A DNA stretch of 64,000 nt from Salminus brasiliensis. Its lineage: Eukaryota; Chordata; Actinopteri; Characiformes; Bryconidae. The translations under genes and the position numbers were made by a program. This document shows, piece after piece, positions 45,798 through 56,000 of this stretch; position 1 is the stretch's first letter; each line of letters starts with the position of its first letter. The notes under the pieces were generated by a model. The model was not told the DNA's origin, made no database searches, and saw nothing but the letters and a program-made list of their open reading frames with translations. The DNA is taken from positions 6,516,321 to 6,580,320 of the forward strand of contig NC_132897.1 of NCBI RefSeq assembly GCF_030463535.1, given 5' to 3'.

Positions 45798-48700
45798 TTT
45801 CCTTGATTTCGTAAGAAATAGTGAGCGAGCAGGTGTTTGGAAGTAAACCCTGTCGTTCCAGCTTCTTTTCTAATTATTTGAATAGCAGTGTATTTAAGAT
45901 CAAGAAATGGCTGTGCCACTGTTGCCATAGATACCAATGGTAACAGTGCTTAACAGATCGAGCAAAGTTTAGAGCCACTAAGAGGGAGATACATGTGCCA
46001 ACTGGGTGAATGTCCAGTGCCAGTTGGTACATTTTGTTTTAGTTTATTTAAAACATTAAAATGTTTTTAATGAAGTTATGGTGATGGATAGTAAAGACTG
46101 TACTACTGTTTTGGACAGTTCCTTTGTAAAAACTGCCTGTTGCCGCACTTTATTATAATCCTGTGATATATTGCTCATTCATTGTTTCTTCCGAAAGCAA
46201 GGGTATTAAAGAGTTTATTCTGCTTTTCTTGGAGTAGTTGTCTCTATTGTCCTGGGAAGAAGGTTTTCTATTAGCTGTTGGAGCAGCATTGCTGTAAAGA
46301 TTTCATCCCCAACTCCCTAACTCTTTCCCCTCTCACAGTAATTTCAGAAAACACTGTTCCACTGCTCCACAGGGCTTTATATTTCTCGAACCCATGCCTG
46401 GTATTAGGCATTAGGCATGGTGCCAATAGGTTCCTGTTAATCAGAAATTCCTATTTTCTTGGCAATACTTCCTTACAGGGACTAGATTAGATGTGTGTGT
46501 ACTTTTGCACGTCAACAATAGTAGCCTAATGCATGTATTACATGGGGTGTCCACAAACATTTGGACATAGTCTTTTTCTTCTCCTTTTTTTTTTCTTTTT
46601 TTTTAAACCTCTAAGAGATGAGATTACGCACTGATATTGAGAATTTGCATTGCAAATTCCTCAGGAAGGAGTTCATGTTGGGACATTAATATTGTTATGC
46701 TGGATCATCTTAGGGCCTTGCATAATCCACTTTATCAGAAGTGGAAGAAAAGATATAAAATAAAATCGTTAACTTAAATTGTTTACTTTTTTCAAGCTGA
46801 GATAAATCACAGCTCTGTTTTGCATAGCATTCGTCTATGCTAGTATTTTAAAATGTACTGCGACTCGTGATGTCTTATTGGCTGCATTACATGGGTCAGA
46901 ACTTAGCTGGGAAAAGTGAACTGGTGTCTTATCCGCAGTCATTTATTTTACAAAGACAAGAAAGCTCCTTTCATTCAGTGTAATATAAGTCAGGTAATCA
47001 GAACTCCACACGTTTACACTAAATGAACTCTTGTAATTATGTGATTAACAGAATACAACACAGTAAACGTCCAAATGTTTGTGGACACTGCATTCATACA
47101 CTAATGAATGCATTCAGCTATTTTAACTAGCATCCATTGCTGACGCAGATGTACAAATGCTAGTCCCTGTAGAGAAGTACTGCCAATAGAACAGAACTCT
47201 CTGGAACAGATAAACATGAACATATTGGCTCCGTGCCTATTACCAGATGTGGGCTAGAAGGGTATTAAGGCCCCCCAGCATTGAGCTGTGGAGCAGTGGA
47301 ACTGTATTCACTGGAATGATGGATGGTGCTCCATATGCTTCTGAGAGGAGGCGGGTTGGTGATCATCCAACATCCTCACTTACGTTCTTGTGCTTGAATG
47401 CAATCAAATCCTCACAGCAGTGCTTCAAAATCTAGTAGAAAGCCTTTTTTCCTGGACAGTAGAGACAGTTACTCCAACAAAAGCAGAATAAACTCTTGTT
47501 GTAATGCCTTGATTTCAGAAAAAATAATGAATGAACAGGTGCCCCATTACTCTGGACGATATAGTTAGACGCTTAATAGGGTGTGATTTAGTACAGGGTG
47601 TGTTACAGTGTGATTTAGTACAGTTTGTTCAGGGAGATACTATAATACAGTCTTCAGCAAAGGCGGGCCAGTTTGCAGTCTTATCTGAGTGCATGCATGT
47701 GCTCTTAACTATTGTAGTTCTGTTCAGTATTTATCTGATAATCTGAAGTATCTAAAGATTATCTGAATCTGACCTCCTAATGTTTTGAGATGAGGTAAAC
47801 TATAAAATACCATAGACTCTTGAGTTTGTTTTTGAATATACTGCAGAAGAACAACATAAACTACTTCCACAGTGCAATGTAGCATTTGGACGTTATATTT
47901 AAAGCAGGTTATGGCTGCTTGGCAGATGTTTCAAGTTTATGGGGACAGATTATATAGTGCTGTATTGATTTGTTTTAAATGATCTTTATACTGTTTCCAC
48001 TCCTCATTTCTACACGTGTTGTGCTTCTCTCTGACCTCCTGGTTTCCATTTTAAAATAGATAATAGACATTACATGTGTTTATGGCCGATTGGACTCAGA
48101 GAGCAGGGTGACCAAAGGCAGATATATGAAGCTGATATCACAGTGTTTAATTTCTTTGCAAATTATATAATACAGTTTGATTAATAATAATAAATTATAT
48201 ACAAAATTCCTAAACTTTAATTTAGAAGTTATTCTAAGTGCAGACAATAATATTTTTGTTAAAAATATTATTATAAAAGTTGAGTGACCAATCATTCGTG
48301 AACTTAAATATATATATTGCATATAGATAAAATGTTTTAATAGTATAATAAATATATAATAACACCATTCCCTTTGATAGCCTGTGGACGAACTACGTGC
48401 TGTGGTATTCGAGATCCTGAAAAAGAAAGAAGCAAAAGGTAAACAAATGACAAATTACTACTGTTTTTTTCTGGGGGGGGGGTTGTTTGTTTGTTTGTTT
48501 GTTTTTGTGGGGGGGGCGTATTGGCTTGTGTAAGTGATGCTGTGTCCCCAAGCATGTTTAGAAGTTCTAACTTTCTTGAAGTTTCTTAAGTGTTTTTAGT
48601 GTTAACTGCAGATAATCCTAGTATGTTGCATTGCTGTGGCCCTAAACACAATGTAACGATCATTTCACAAATGTCTTATTTTTAGGTTCTGCCTCCCCTT

Positions 48701-49772
48701 GTATAGAGGAAGGAAAGGAAGTGGACAGTGAAGGAGAGGGCAAGCGCCAATGTGATATGCATACCCCAAAACCTGTGGGCGCACTGATACGAGGGGCCAG
48801 GGGGAACTCGTCTGTAATAAAATACAAGATCACAACTACTCCAGGGTATGTTATTCTCTTCTAGTGTATTAGTCACTTGCTCCAGCACAAGAAAAAAGGT
48901 TCTTTCAGTGATTCCATAGAAGAACCACTTTCAGTTCCAATAAGAACCATGTTTGTAATAGAGATGTGTAAATGTTATAATGTACCTTTTAAAGATTTAA
49001 AGAACCTTTTATTAGATGCGATAAAGGGTTTTTAGCATCTTTTTTAATTCTCCTTTTTATAAACATTTTTCTTTTTATGGAACCAAAAGTAGTTCTTTTG
49101 TCTGGTTTTTGTTTTTGTCTGTTTTTCTCCTCCTTCTTCAAAAGTCTGAATGCTTGTCAATATTTATTTTGTGTTGTATGGCATAAGAAGAATCAGAAAA
49201 GGTGTGATCATGCCAACAATAGACTTTGTTTAATAATCCATTCATAAATTGTTAGTGATGTTAATGATCTACAGACTATGGCTGTAAAGCTGATCAGCAC
49301 ATTTGATAGTCCTTGAAATGAGGGCAGTAAATGCTTACTCATTTACAGTTAGAGATTTCACAGGTTCCCACACCTGGTAGTTGTATGCTAGTCATTTCCG
49401 GTAGCTTGAGTAAAAAAAAAACCAAAGAATTGCGTTGTGTATAGTCTGTAGACTTTTATAGTCTTCTTGTGGTTTGTGTCCAGTGGGAAAAGGAGTCATC
49501 AGAGGGAGAAATCAGGCCGAGTTAATGGCCAGGAACTTCGCTTCTTTACTCCTGTACGCCGCTCACTGCGAATCGAGAAAACTGCTCCTCGTTACCCAGC
49601 GGCCCTACAGGAGCACGACCCCTGCGTGACTTCTCTCCCAGACCTTCTGACCGATGGTGAATGCGATGTGGGCAGCAAATGTGCAACAGAAAATAAAGAC
49701 TCCCCGCTCTATGTGTATCGTGAGAATGAAGCCCTTAAAGATCATGTGGCAATTGAGCTGGTGTATGAGTAG
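40796..49772 (+). CDS. ckap2l: CKAP2L-like mitotic spindle protein, complete, nine coding exons
   Basis: Exons: 40796-40841, 41913-41979, 42067-42130, 42233-43263, 43406-43604, 44074-44229, 48381-48438, 48686-48845, 49484-49772. Together 2070 nt, exactly 689 codons plus stop, all phases compatible. N-terminus: ELRKQKLAEYLAAKGKLKPP then NPRPYLK, nearly the human CKAP2L opening (QEYLAAKGKLK). A KEN motif at residues 64-66 (GKGKENS) is a likely APC/C degron, as in the human protein. Residues about 70-400 are a Lys/Ser/Thr/Gln-rich, disordered, basic region in one big exon. The C-terminal CKAP2 domain has RKLQEWRESRGITYKRPPMP, FSKYWICQVRLMEREG, FTPVRRSLRIE, RYP..LQEHD and YRENEAL. The family binds spindle microtubules and is needed for bipolar spindles and neural progenitor division. 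The start ATG lies about 120 bp after the CCAAT/E2F cluster. CKAP2 itself is less likely because of the N-terminus and the IL-1 neighbour. Confidence 0.93.
41913..41979 (+). CDS. ckap2l: ckap2l exon 2: EYLAAKGKLK motif
   Basis: 67 bp, phase 1 to 2, acceptor atctgtttacag, donor gtaggt. It encodes LRKQKLAEYLAAKGKLKPPN, the diagnostic N-terminal motif of CKAP2/CKAP2L. Confidence 0.94.
42067..42130 (+). CDS. ckap2l: ckap2l exon 3
   Basis: 64 bp, phase 2 to 0, acceptor cttcctcaag, donor gtaagt. It encodes PYLKDSAHLKKTQEVMQQFQ. PYLK continues the conserved N-terminal motif. Confidence 0.88.
42233..43263 (+). CDS. ckap2l: ckap2l exon 4: long basic disordered region with KEN box
   Basis: 1031 bp, phase 0 to 2, acceptor tgtttttctcag, donor gtgagt. 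It is the largest exon in the window. It opens with SGKGKENSARNATDVKK (KEN box) and continues as a low-complexity, Lys/Arg/Ser/Thr/Gln-rich region without predicted fold, ending near AAQEERM. This type of region binds microtubules in the family. Confidence 0.93.
43406..43604 (+). CDS. ckap2l: ckap2l exon 5: start of CKAP2 C-terminal domain
   Basis: 199 bp, phase 2 to 0, acceptor ccttgaacag, donor gtaaca. It encodes RKLQEWRESRGITYKRPPMP, then SYWATMEKEDEVHGF and SLNDCIKLLEQ. Human CKAP2L has RKQLEEWQKSKGKTYKRPPM at this point. Confidence 0.95.
43663..43943 (+). mobile_element. Tc1-like transposon fragment in ckap2l intron 5
   Basis: Transposase-derived text (ctcagccaccaagtgtcaga, ccacgtaaagttacagagca) joined to the 3' terminus (gtgtcccaatgcc, atagtgta). 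It represents the parent-like element of family A, internally deleted. Confidence 0.7.
44074..44229 (+). CDS. ckap2l: ckap2l exon 6: CKAP2 helical repeat
   Basis: 156 bp, phase 0 to 0, acceptor tgctaaacag, donor gtacat. It encodes GCPVDQIRDVLSRVPMAQKF, SKYWICQVRLMEREG and LPTFEEAIRVVRE, matching the alpha-helical repeats of the family (AEKFAKFWICKAKL in human). Confidence 0.94.
44870..45380 (-). mobile_element. solo LTR of a retroelement
   Basis: 511-bp block starting TGTCGCG and ending GTCACA (TG...CA). Read on the minus strand it has a TATA box ctataaaaggg (45044-45054), then about 90 bp later AATAAA (complement of 44959-44964) and a short U5 ending gcgaca, the order U3-R-U5 of a retroviral-type LTR. 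No second LTR, gag or pol is nearby. A target duplication is not obvious because a TA tract lies on one side. Confidence 0.65.
45412..45845 (+). mobile_element. Tc1-like non-autonomous element, family A
   Basis: Starts near caatgtttgtggacacccct, directly after the solo LTR, and ends gagcgagcaggtgtttgg. A TA/T tract (45762-45800) is expanded inside. Confidence 0.75.
46165..46572 (-). mobile_element. Tc1-like non-autonomous element, family A
   Basis: Reverse copy ending ggggtgtccacaaacatttg followed by gacatag. Confidence 0.78.
47060..47570 (+). mobile_element. Tc1-like non-autonomous element, family A
   Basis: Starts taaacgtccaaatgtttgtg and ends gtgccccattactctggacg, with the full family interior. 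A 16-bp direct repeat (gtgtgatttagtacag at 47581 and 47608) follows. Confidence 0.8.
48381..48438 (+). CDS. ckap2l: ckap2l exon 7
   Basis: 58 bp, phase 0 to 1, acceptor cctttgatag, donor gtaaac. It encodes PVDELRAVVFEILKKKEAK, aligning to PIQELREVVLNIL of human CKAP2L. It is separated from exon 6 by a 4.15-kb intron with a solo LTR and several Tc1-like elements. Confidence 0.92.
48686..48845 (+). CDS. ckap2l: ckap2l exon 8
   Basis: 160 bp, phase 1 to 2, acceptor atttttag, donor gtatgt. It encodes an acidic linker (EEGKEVDSEGEGKR), then TPKPVGALIRG and SSVIKYKITTTPG, corresponding to the human GIKLQIGPIP region. The exon is moderately conserved. Confidence 0.85.
49484..49772 (+). CDS. ckap2l: ckap2l last exon and stop
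   Basis: 289 bp, enters in phase 2, acceptor gtttgtgtccag, stop TAG at 49770. It encodes LRFFTPVRRSLRIEKTAPRY, then LQEHDPCVTSLPDLL and YVYRENEALKDHVAIEL. TPVR (residues 616-619) is a full Cdk-type phosphorylation consensus. The block is near-identical in spacing to human FITPVRRSSRIE and RRNEAL. Confidence 0.95.
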
Positions 49773-50170
49773 ACGTAATTGATTACTACATAAATGTCTT
49801 CTGGCTTTTTCTTGGAACATTCTGTCTGCACAGGGATATCTGCAGTCAGTGCCTTCTAAAAATGATTCATACTTTCAAATAATTCACTTTCATCCAACTG
49901 AGTATGTGAATTGTGATGCCTTACTGCTTATCCACTTGTTTAGGTTTCATGTTGCTTTAGGCAATAGTGGAACATGGAAGCAGTAAGGGGCGTCAGAAAT
50001 GATTTATTTATGTAAATCTTGGCTTTCTGTAGAAAGCCTTGAGTTGACTTTCCCTCTTGTAGATGATCCAAAAAAAACAAGTTGTTGCCATTGTTTGTAC
50101 ATATTATCCTAGATTTACTTCACGTAGTGAAGGAAGGAAGGAATGAAGGAGAGTGCACATTTTTAAAGGA

Positions 50171-50176
50171 AATAAA
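50171..50176 (+). promoter_or_regulatory. ckap2l: poly(A) signal of ckap2l
   Basis: AATAAA 400 bp after the stop codon, followed by a T/G-rich element (gtgtttacaattttttgtga). This gives a 3' UTR of about 0.4 kb. Confidence 0.65.
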
Positions 50177-50289
50177 TAACCATTTTATGGTAATTGCAGT
50201 GTTTACAATTTTTTGTGATGTTCTGATCTGCTGTTTGAGTGCATGACTATTTTAATAGTCCATAATATGATGTCCCAATCAGATCCACT

Positions 50290-51830
50290 GCAATGGAATG
50301 GGGCTAATCCAGGCATATTTTAATGGATCGGGTATCTGCTTTATTTATATATAATTTTATTTGCACATGAAGTCAGACTCACGATATAGGAGTACAGACT
50401 CCTAGTTATCAGTTTACATGACAAAGCAGGAAAACAAACAATTTCTAAACATGTACATGAATATAATTAGCATTTATAAATATATATATATAATATTTCA
50501 TCTGATTTCAATTTCTCCCCAACGTGGACTGCCAATTACCCAACACGTACATCCTCTCCAAAAAGCGCACCATCTTGTGTCCCTGCGGCACTATTAATAA
50601 ACATAGTCCAGCCTGCAGCAGCAGTGCGGACCTTGAATAAATAAAAGAGTTGAGGTTCTGCAGTGTGGAGCTATTTTACTGTGGAAAACAGACCATATTA
50701 TCTAAACCTTTATAAAACTCCCGGAAACGCTCTGTTTTACCAGCGGGAGAGCTGGAGAACTGCTCACCTTTCTCTGTTTTTAAACCAGCACTGAAGAACC
50801 CATTCAGAACCAAGTGGCTGTAGAAAACCCCAGCCACAGCACATTCACCCCCTATAAACCAGATATTACACACCAGTAGACCAACAACTAATTACACTGT
50901 AGTGCTGTAAAGGAGCTGGAAGATGAAGGGGAGTCATACTGGATTATAAGATATTAAACCCTATAAAACTGTCATTTTAAGAAAAATCTTGATAAACTAA
51001 GCTTCCAAACGTACTCTGATGGGGCTCATTTGAAATCTAAGTGCAGTTTGAAATCCAAAGACGTCAAAACTACCCAAACACACCGCAAACTATTGTACTT
51101 TCACTGTGTAACTGCTTTGGTACGTGGAAATCTTCTGGCCGGATTTTGACAAGCGGACATATTTCATCATCTTTGTACAAGCTCCAAGGGGGAAATTAAA
51201 GAAGCAGATATTCTTGGCTGAGGCATTTCCTGCCCCTTTAAATTCCTCCATGCGCTCAGACAGCAGTTATACACAGAACATCCGGTCATTTTTAATAAAT
51301 CCACCTACACTCATTGGCCACTGAAACCTGTTTGAGACTGCTTTGGCTTCGTGACGTGGTGCACAATCATGCAGAAAATAGATGCTGGGTATGAGCAAGT
51401 TATAGACATGAAGTAATGCACAAGTACTGATCAGCAACAGTACTGGAGTAGGCTGTGGCATTCAAGCGATGACCGGTGTTAATGTGTCAAGAAAACATTG
51501 CCTTACACTACTACTACCACTTCCACCAGCCTGACTGTTGACACAAGGCAGGTTGGGTGCGTCTCTGTTTACTGTGGCCTCAGTTTTTTATTTTGGTCAG
51601 AAACGGAAACTGACGTGGTTTTCTGCTATTGTAGCCCGTCCACCACACCTGACCGCTTGCATTTTTCCATTCTTCTTTGACATCTCTCATCTCATTTCTG
51701 TCTAGAACTGTAAAACTGTCGCTCACTGGGACTGTTTTCTTTATTGCACAATTCTGAGTAACTCTGAGTAAACACTGCTGTGCTGAAAATGCTGGAGTGT
51801 TTAAACACTGTGTCCACTCACTGTCCACTC
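50290..51830 (+). repeat. direct duplication block, copy 1 (family D)
   Basis: Shares with copy 2 the ordered segments aataaaagagttgag, cattcagaaccaagtgg, actggattataagatatta, ggcaggattttgacaagcgg-like text and gggtgcgtctctgtttactg. Includes a small SINE fragment at 50497-50600. Confidence 0.75.
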
Positions 51831-51966
51831 CTGCCTAATTGGTCCACCTTGTAGATGTAAAGTCAGAGACAGAAGCTCATCTGTTGCTGCCAGAGATACA
51901 TAGTAGAACTACGTCACTACAGTACATAAGTACTAAAATGCTGTGTCTGTTCTCTACTGGAGTCTC

Positions 51967-53290
51967 AGAAGGTAAATAAAAGAGTTGAGCGTCTGCCGTG
52001 TGGAGCTATTTTACAGTGGAACATAAAAACAAACCATAATATCTAACCTTTTATTAAAAAAAACCAAACAAACAAAAAAAAACTCACTGTAAAGCTCTGT
52101 TTTACCAGCGGGAGAACCGGTGCTCGCCTTTCTTTGTTTATAAACTAGCACTGAACAACCCATTCAGAACCAAGTGGAGACAAACGCTAATGCTAACACA
52201 CACACAGCACCCACTATAAACCAGATATTACACACCAGTAGACCAACAACTACATATATCAGTCCAGAGTGTGTACCACTACACACACACACACACACAC
52301 AGGAAGCAAGACTGTAGTGCTGTAAAGGAGCTGGAAGATGAAGGAGAGTCATACTGGATTATAAGATATTAAACACTATAAAACTGTCATTTTAAGAAAA
52401 ATCTCGATTAAACTAAGCTTCCAAATGTACTCTGGTGGGGCTCATTTGAAATCTAGGTGCAGTTATGAAATTGCTCAAACACACTGCAAACTATTGTACT
52501 TTCGCTGTGTAACTGCTTTGGTACGTTGAAAGCTCTTGGCAGGATTTTGACAAGCGGACATATTTCATCATCTCTGTACAAGCTCCAAGGGGGGAATTAA
52601 AGAAGCAGATAGTCTTGGCTGAGTTCTATAGTAGAACTACATCATTTAAAAAACTACTGTATCTGTATCTACTGGAGTATTATTTTTTACTTTTACTGCA
52701 CTACATATTTTGGATGAATACATCTACTCTGTTACATTGTTTATGTGCTGTTTTGTTACTTGTTACAATCCTAAAAATGGTACGAATCATTTCAAACCCA
52801 CATTATTACGGCCAGAGCGGTTGATGGCACTGTCACCAGGTTTGATGAAGCCGCCTCAACATTGAGCAGAACAGTCGTGAGCGAGCATGCTGCCGTTCTT
52901 CCTCTCACTCTGCTGCTGTAGTGAGAACACTAACACTAGAGCTCTGTTATTTATTCCGAGATGGAAGAGCCACCAGAAGAAACACCATCTTCACCACCTT
53001 AAACTTCCAGTGATTGTGGCACTAATCACTTTTATACATAATAAATACTTGTATGTGTCCAAATGGCCTGAGCCATGGCTCTTTCAGCTGTAGTTGAGTT
53101 TACAGAGAGTGTGTCTGGGTGCGTCTCTGTTTACTGTGGCCTCAGCTATTGTAGCCCGTCCACCACACCTGACCGCTGCCTTTTTCCATTCTCCTTTGAC
53201 ATCTCTCATCTCATTTCTGTCTGTAGAACTGTCGCTCAGGGGTGTAAGCTGCTCTCCTCACTGGTTCTACAGATGAAACTCTTGTATTTG
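51967..53290 (+). repeat. direct duplication block, copy 2 (family D)
   Basis: Collinear with copy 1 at an offset of about 1.3-1.5 kb; similarity is interrupted between about 52650 and 53100 where the sequences differ. A CA tract lies at 52282. Confidence 0.75.
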
Positions 53291-53904
53291 TCAGTTCTGT
53301 TCAGAACTGATAACTCATGTTCATGAAGTCTGTCTTCTACAGTCCTGTCATTCAACTACAGCCAGAGGAACTGTGACAGTCCTTAAGTCTGAGCATCTGA
53401 AAAAAAATAAACACTGATACTCAAACTTTTGACTGACTGTAAGAACTACAAAACACAGTACTGTACTTTTACTTCAGTACTTAAGTAGTACATTGTAGAA
53501 TAAACTACTTGCGATACTTAAGTACAAACATGTTGAATACTTTAGTACTTCCACTGAAGTCTGGAGCTTAAAGAACACGTCTATTTAAGTCACTTTTTGA
53601 TAGAGCACTTGTACTTTTACTCAAGTCTGGGTCTCTAGTACTTTATATATGTCTGTTTGCTGCAGTTTGTGTCCTATTCTCAGTCCAGAAGTGACCCTGG
53701 GATGTTTAAAAATTCCAGCAGCACCACCAATCATGCTCAAAATCACTGAGATCACATTTTCCCCCCATTCTGATGGAAACATTACCTGCAGCGGCTGGTC
53801 TGTATCTGCATGATTGCATAGATATGCATAAATGAGTAGTAAACTCAGGGATAGATATGCATATTTGAGAAAGTAAACTCATCTCAAAAACAACAAATTA
53901 AGGT

Positions 53905-54110
53905 GGGTGGCACTGTCACACAGCTCCAGGGGCCTGGGGTTGGGAGTTCAATCCCTGCGCCAGTCACTGTCCATGTCAGAAACGTCTGTCTGCACAGGTT
54001 TTTTCCGGGTACTTCAGCTTCCTCCTCTAATTGCCCCGGGTTATGTTTGGTACTGTGCAATTGACTGACGCTCAGTCTGATCCATGGTTGCTGGTTGCAT
54101 GTACATGCAA
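53905..54110 (+). mobile_element. tRNA-derived SINE
   Basis: gtgggtggcactgtcacaca, B box gggagttcaatccctg and ccgggtacttcagcttcctc are the landmarks of a common fish SINE. Confidence 0.65.
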
Positions 54111-55299
54111 GTAAGCCCCGCCTTTTTGCACATCACACCTGCCCTAACTACGTACATGCAGGCCTACATGTATATCTAATGCTGTCAATCTGTGCACAGG
54201 ACGTGTGACTACTGTAGAAGCAAGTGCTGGCATGCTTATGGCGGTATCATGTGACACACACCTACACCTAAATTTAGGTTAGTGCAACAGGGGTGAGTTG
54301 GATTGTAATGTCTCTGATTCATGGTGAAAAAATGTTCCCAGTCAGTGACATTATGCTGTTTGGTTTGAACTCATGGCATCATAAATGACTTAATTTTCTA
54401 TACATTTTCAGTGCCTTTTTAAACCCAAAAACATGACTTTAAGATGACTCGTATTTTTAATCAAAATATGAATTAAGTGGCAGCTGTGAACCTGATTTCA
54501 GTGTTGATCCAGCCTTAAAACACATTTAGACACATCTTTAACTGTAAATTTCAACCATAATAACACATACAGAAAATGGAAGCCATGCTTGTAATTTTAT
54601 TGTTATTTGACCGCCTTAGAACAGTTTTTAGCCCTTTAAAAGCGGCTATATATACAAATAGATGCCAGAAAATTCAAATTCTTAAAAACTAGGAGTTTAT
54701 ATGACCTTTTATATGACAATAAATGACAATTTTTTAAGATAGAAATGAAATAACATCAGTTTATTTTTCTCTACAATTCTAAAACTAAAAGCAAGATTTT
54801 TAAACAAACTAAAACATATAGAACACAATATTGTTTAACCCCTTATACTCTTGAGTTGCCTTTAAGATTTTAGTCAAGTAAATTCTTCTAATTTTCTGGC
54901 GCCTGCAGTGCACATATAATCCACCAGGGGGCGCCAGAAAACCGAGTTTTTATTTTTTAATAACTATAAAAATGATGATGTATTAAATACTATGGTTTTA
55001 ACATCGAAATTGTCTCACATTCATTTGAGATATTTATTTTTAATTATCACATTATATATTGCAGAGGTCTCAAAACGTACAGATAAAGATACACTTGGAT
55101 ATAAAGAGTTAAATGGACTCTAAACAGCTGCCAGGTGCTTGATTTGAACATTGGCCTGACGTTTGCTGGGCATTGGGCATCATTTTCAGCCATGGCAGCC
55201 AACTGATTATAGTTGAGTTAGTCTAATAGTTTTTAAATATTTTTTTTCCTGCACAGGTTTCAGTCTATGAGGGAAGTTTTGGATTTCAGTATTTAGTGA

Positions 55300-55309
55300 A
55301 TTGCTCAAT
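55300..55309 (+). promoter_or_regulatory. C/EBP-like palindrome upstream of IL-1-like gene
   Basis: ATTGCTCAAT differs by one base from the C/EBP palindrome ATTGCGCAAT and lies about 70 bp before the TATA-like box. C/EBP-beta (NF-IL6) sites control mammalian IL1B. This is a motif match only. Confidence 0.35.
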
Positions 55310-55370
55310 AAAGCGCTTAAAGGAAATTTTTTTTCCCTTCGTTTCCTTCGTGCCCACCCCTTTGCAGGAG

Positions 55371-55378
55371 CATAAAAT
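55371..55378 (+). promoter_or_regulatory. TATA-like box of the IL-1-like gene
   Basis: cataaaat lies about 30 bp before a stretch beginning near 55400 that reads like a noncoding first exon and ends in a clean donor (cattgtaagt, GT at 55556). An inducible cytokine gene commonly has a TATA box, while the ckap2l promoter above has none. Confidence 0.45.
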
Positions 55379-55399
55379 GGGAAGGCTGCTGAGCCACAG

Positions 55400-55555
55400 C
55401 TAACAGAGCTCTACAGAGCTGCAGTGTGGGTCGAGAGAAGCGTTTTCGCCTGAGAAACTGCGTTTGTGTGGTTTTACTGCGACGACAAGCAGCCTGAAAT
55501 TCTTGAGGGAGCACATTTCCACTGCAGACCTTCATCCACGTTTGCTACAAACATT
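55400..55555 (+). other. predicted noncoding first exon of IL-1-like gene
   Basis: GC-richer than its surroundings, starting about 25-30 bp after the TATA-like box and ending at donor GTAAGT (55556). The next exon begins at about 55847 after ttttctag, 12 bp before the start codon. IL-1 genes of other vertebrates also have an untranslated exon 1. The start position is estimated from the TATA box. Confidence 0.5.
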
Positions 55556-55858
55556 GTAAGTAGCTAATGAACCTGACCTGTGGTGCCTTCCAGTGCGAAC
55601 TCTGAGCCAGTGCCTTATTCTGTGCAGTGACTCTTAATAGATCTACATTGTGTTTTTCTCTTAAAGTGCTGAAATCCCTTTAGACCTGCAGTTTAGGACA
55701 CCTGCAGGTCTAAAGATTGTCATCTGAAGATCCAGAATATGTCCAGAATACTTGTTTTTCAGTTAAAAGGACAATAAAAGGTTAAACCTCCAAAGTGAGA
55801 TGTGAGAGCAACAGCAAAGTTAACCATTAGTGGTCTGATTTTCTAGCCCACTGGAAGC

Positions 55859-56000
55859 ATGGCTCCTGTGCCTCTGTGTGACCCAATTGAGGGCCAACTG
55901 GAAACCGAAACTGGAAAGTGTGCAAAGATAGAATTCAGTAGGAGACGCTCAAGAAGCCTCAGAATGGTGGTTAAACAGTCACATGGAACTGTCCATAAAG
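55859..56000 (+). CDS. IL-1-like coding exon 1
   Basis: 142 bp of coding sequence, ends in phase 1 before gtaagg. It encodes a short acidic start (MAPVPLCDPIEGQLETETGK), then KIEFSRRRSRSLRMVVKQSH. Arginine-rich RRRSRS directly precedes the first recognisable trefoil strand. Confidence 0.75.

Larger units (their letters stand above)
44230..48380 (+). other. ckap2l: ckap2l intron 6, 4.15 kb
   Basis: No exon was seen; the flanking exons are both phase 0. It contains a solo LTR, three family A elements and AT-rich DNA. Confidence 0.75.
50177..55299. other. intergenic region between ckap2l and IL-1-like gene
   Basis: No coding exon was recognised. It contains two direct copies of a ~1.2-kb block, family C pieces, a SINE at 53905 and an AT-rich part (54380-55260). 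Confidence 0.65.
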
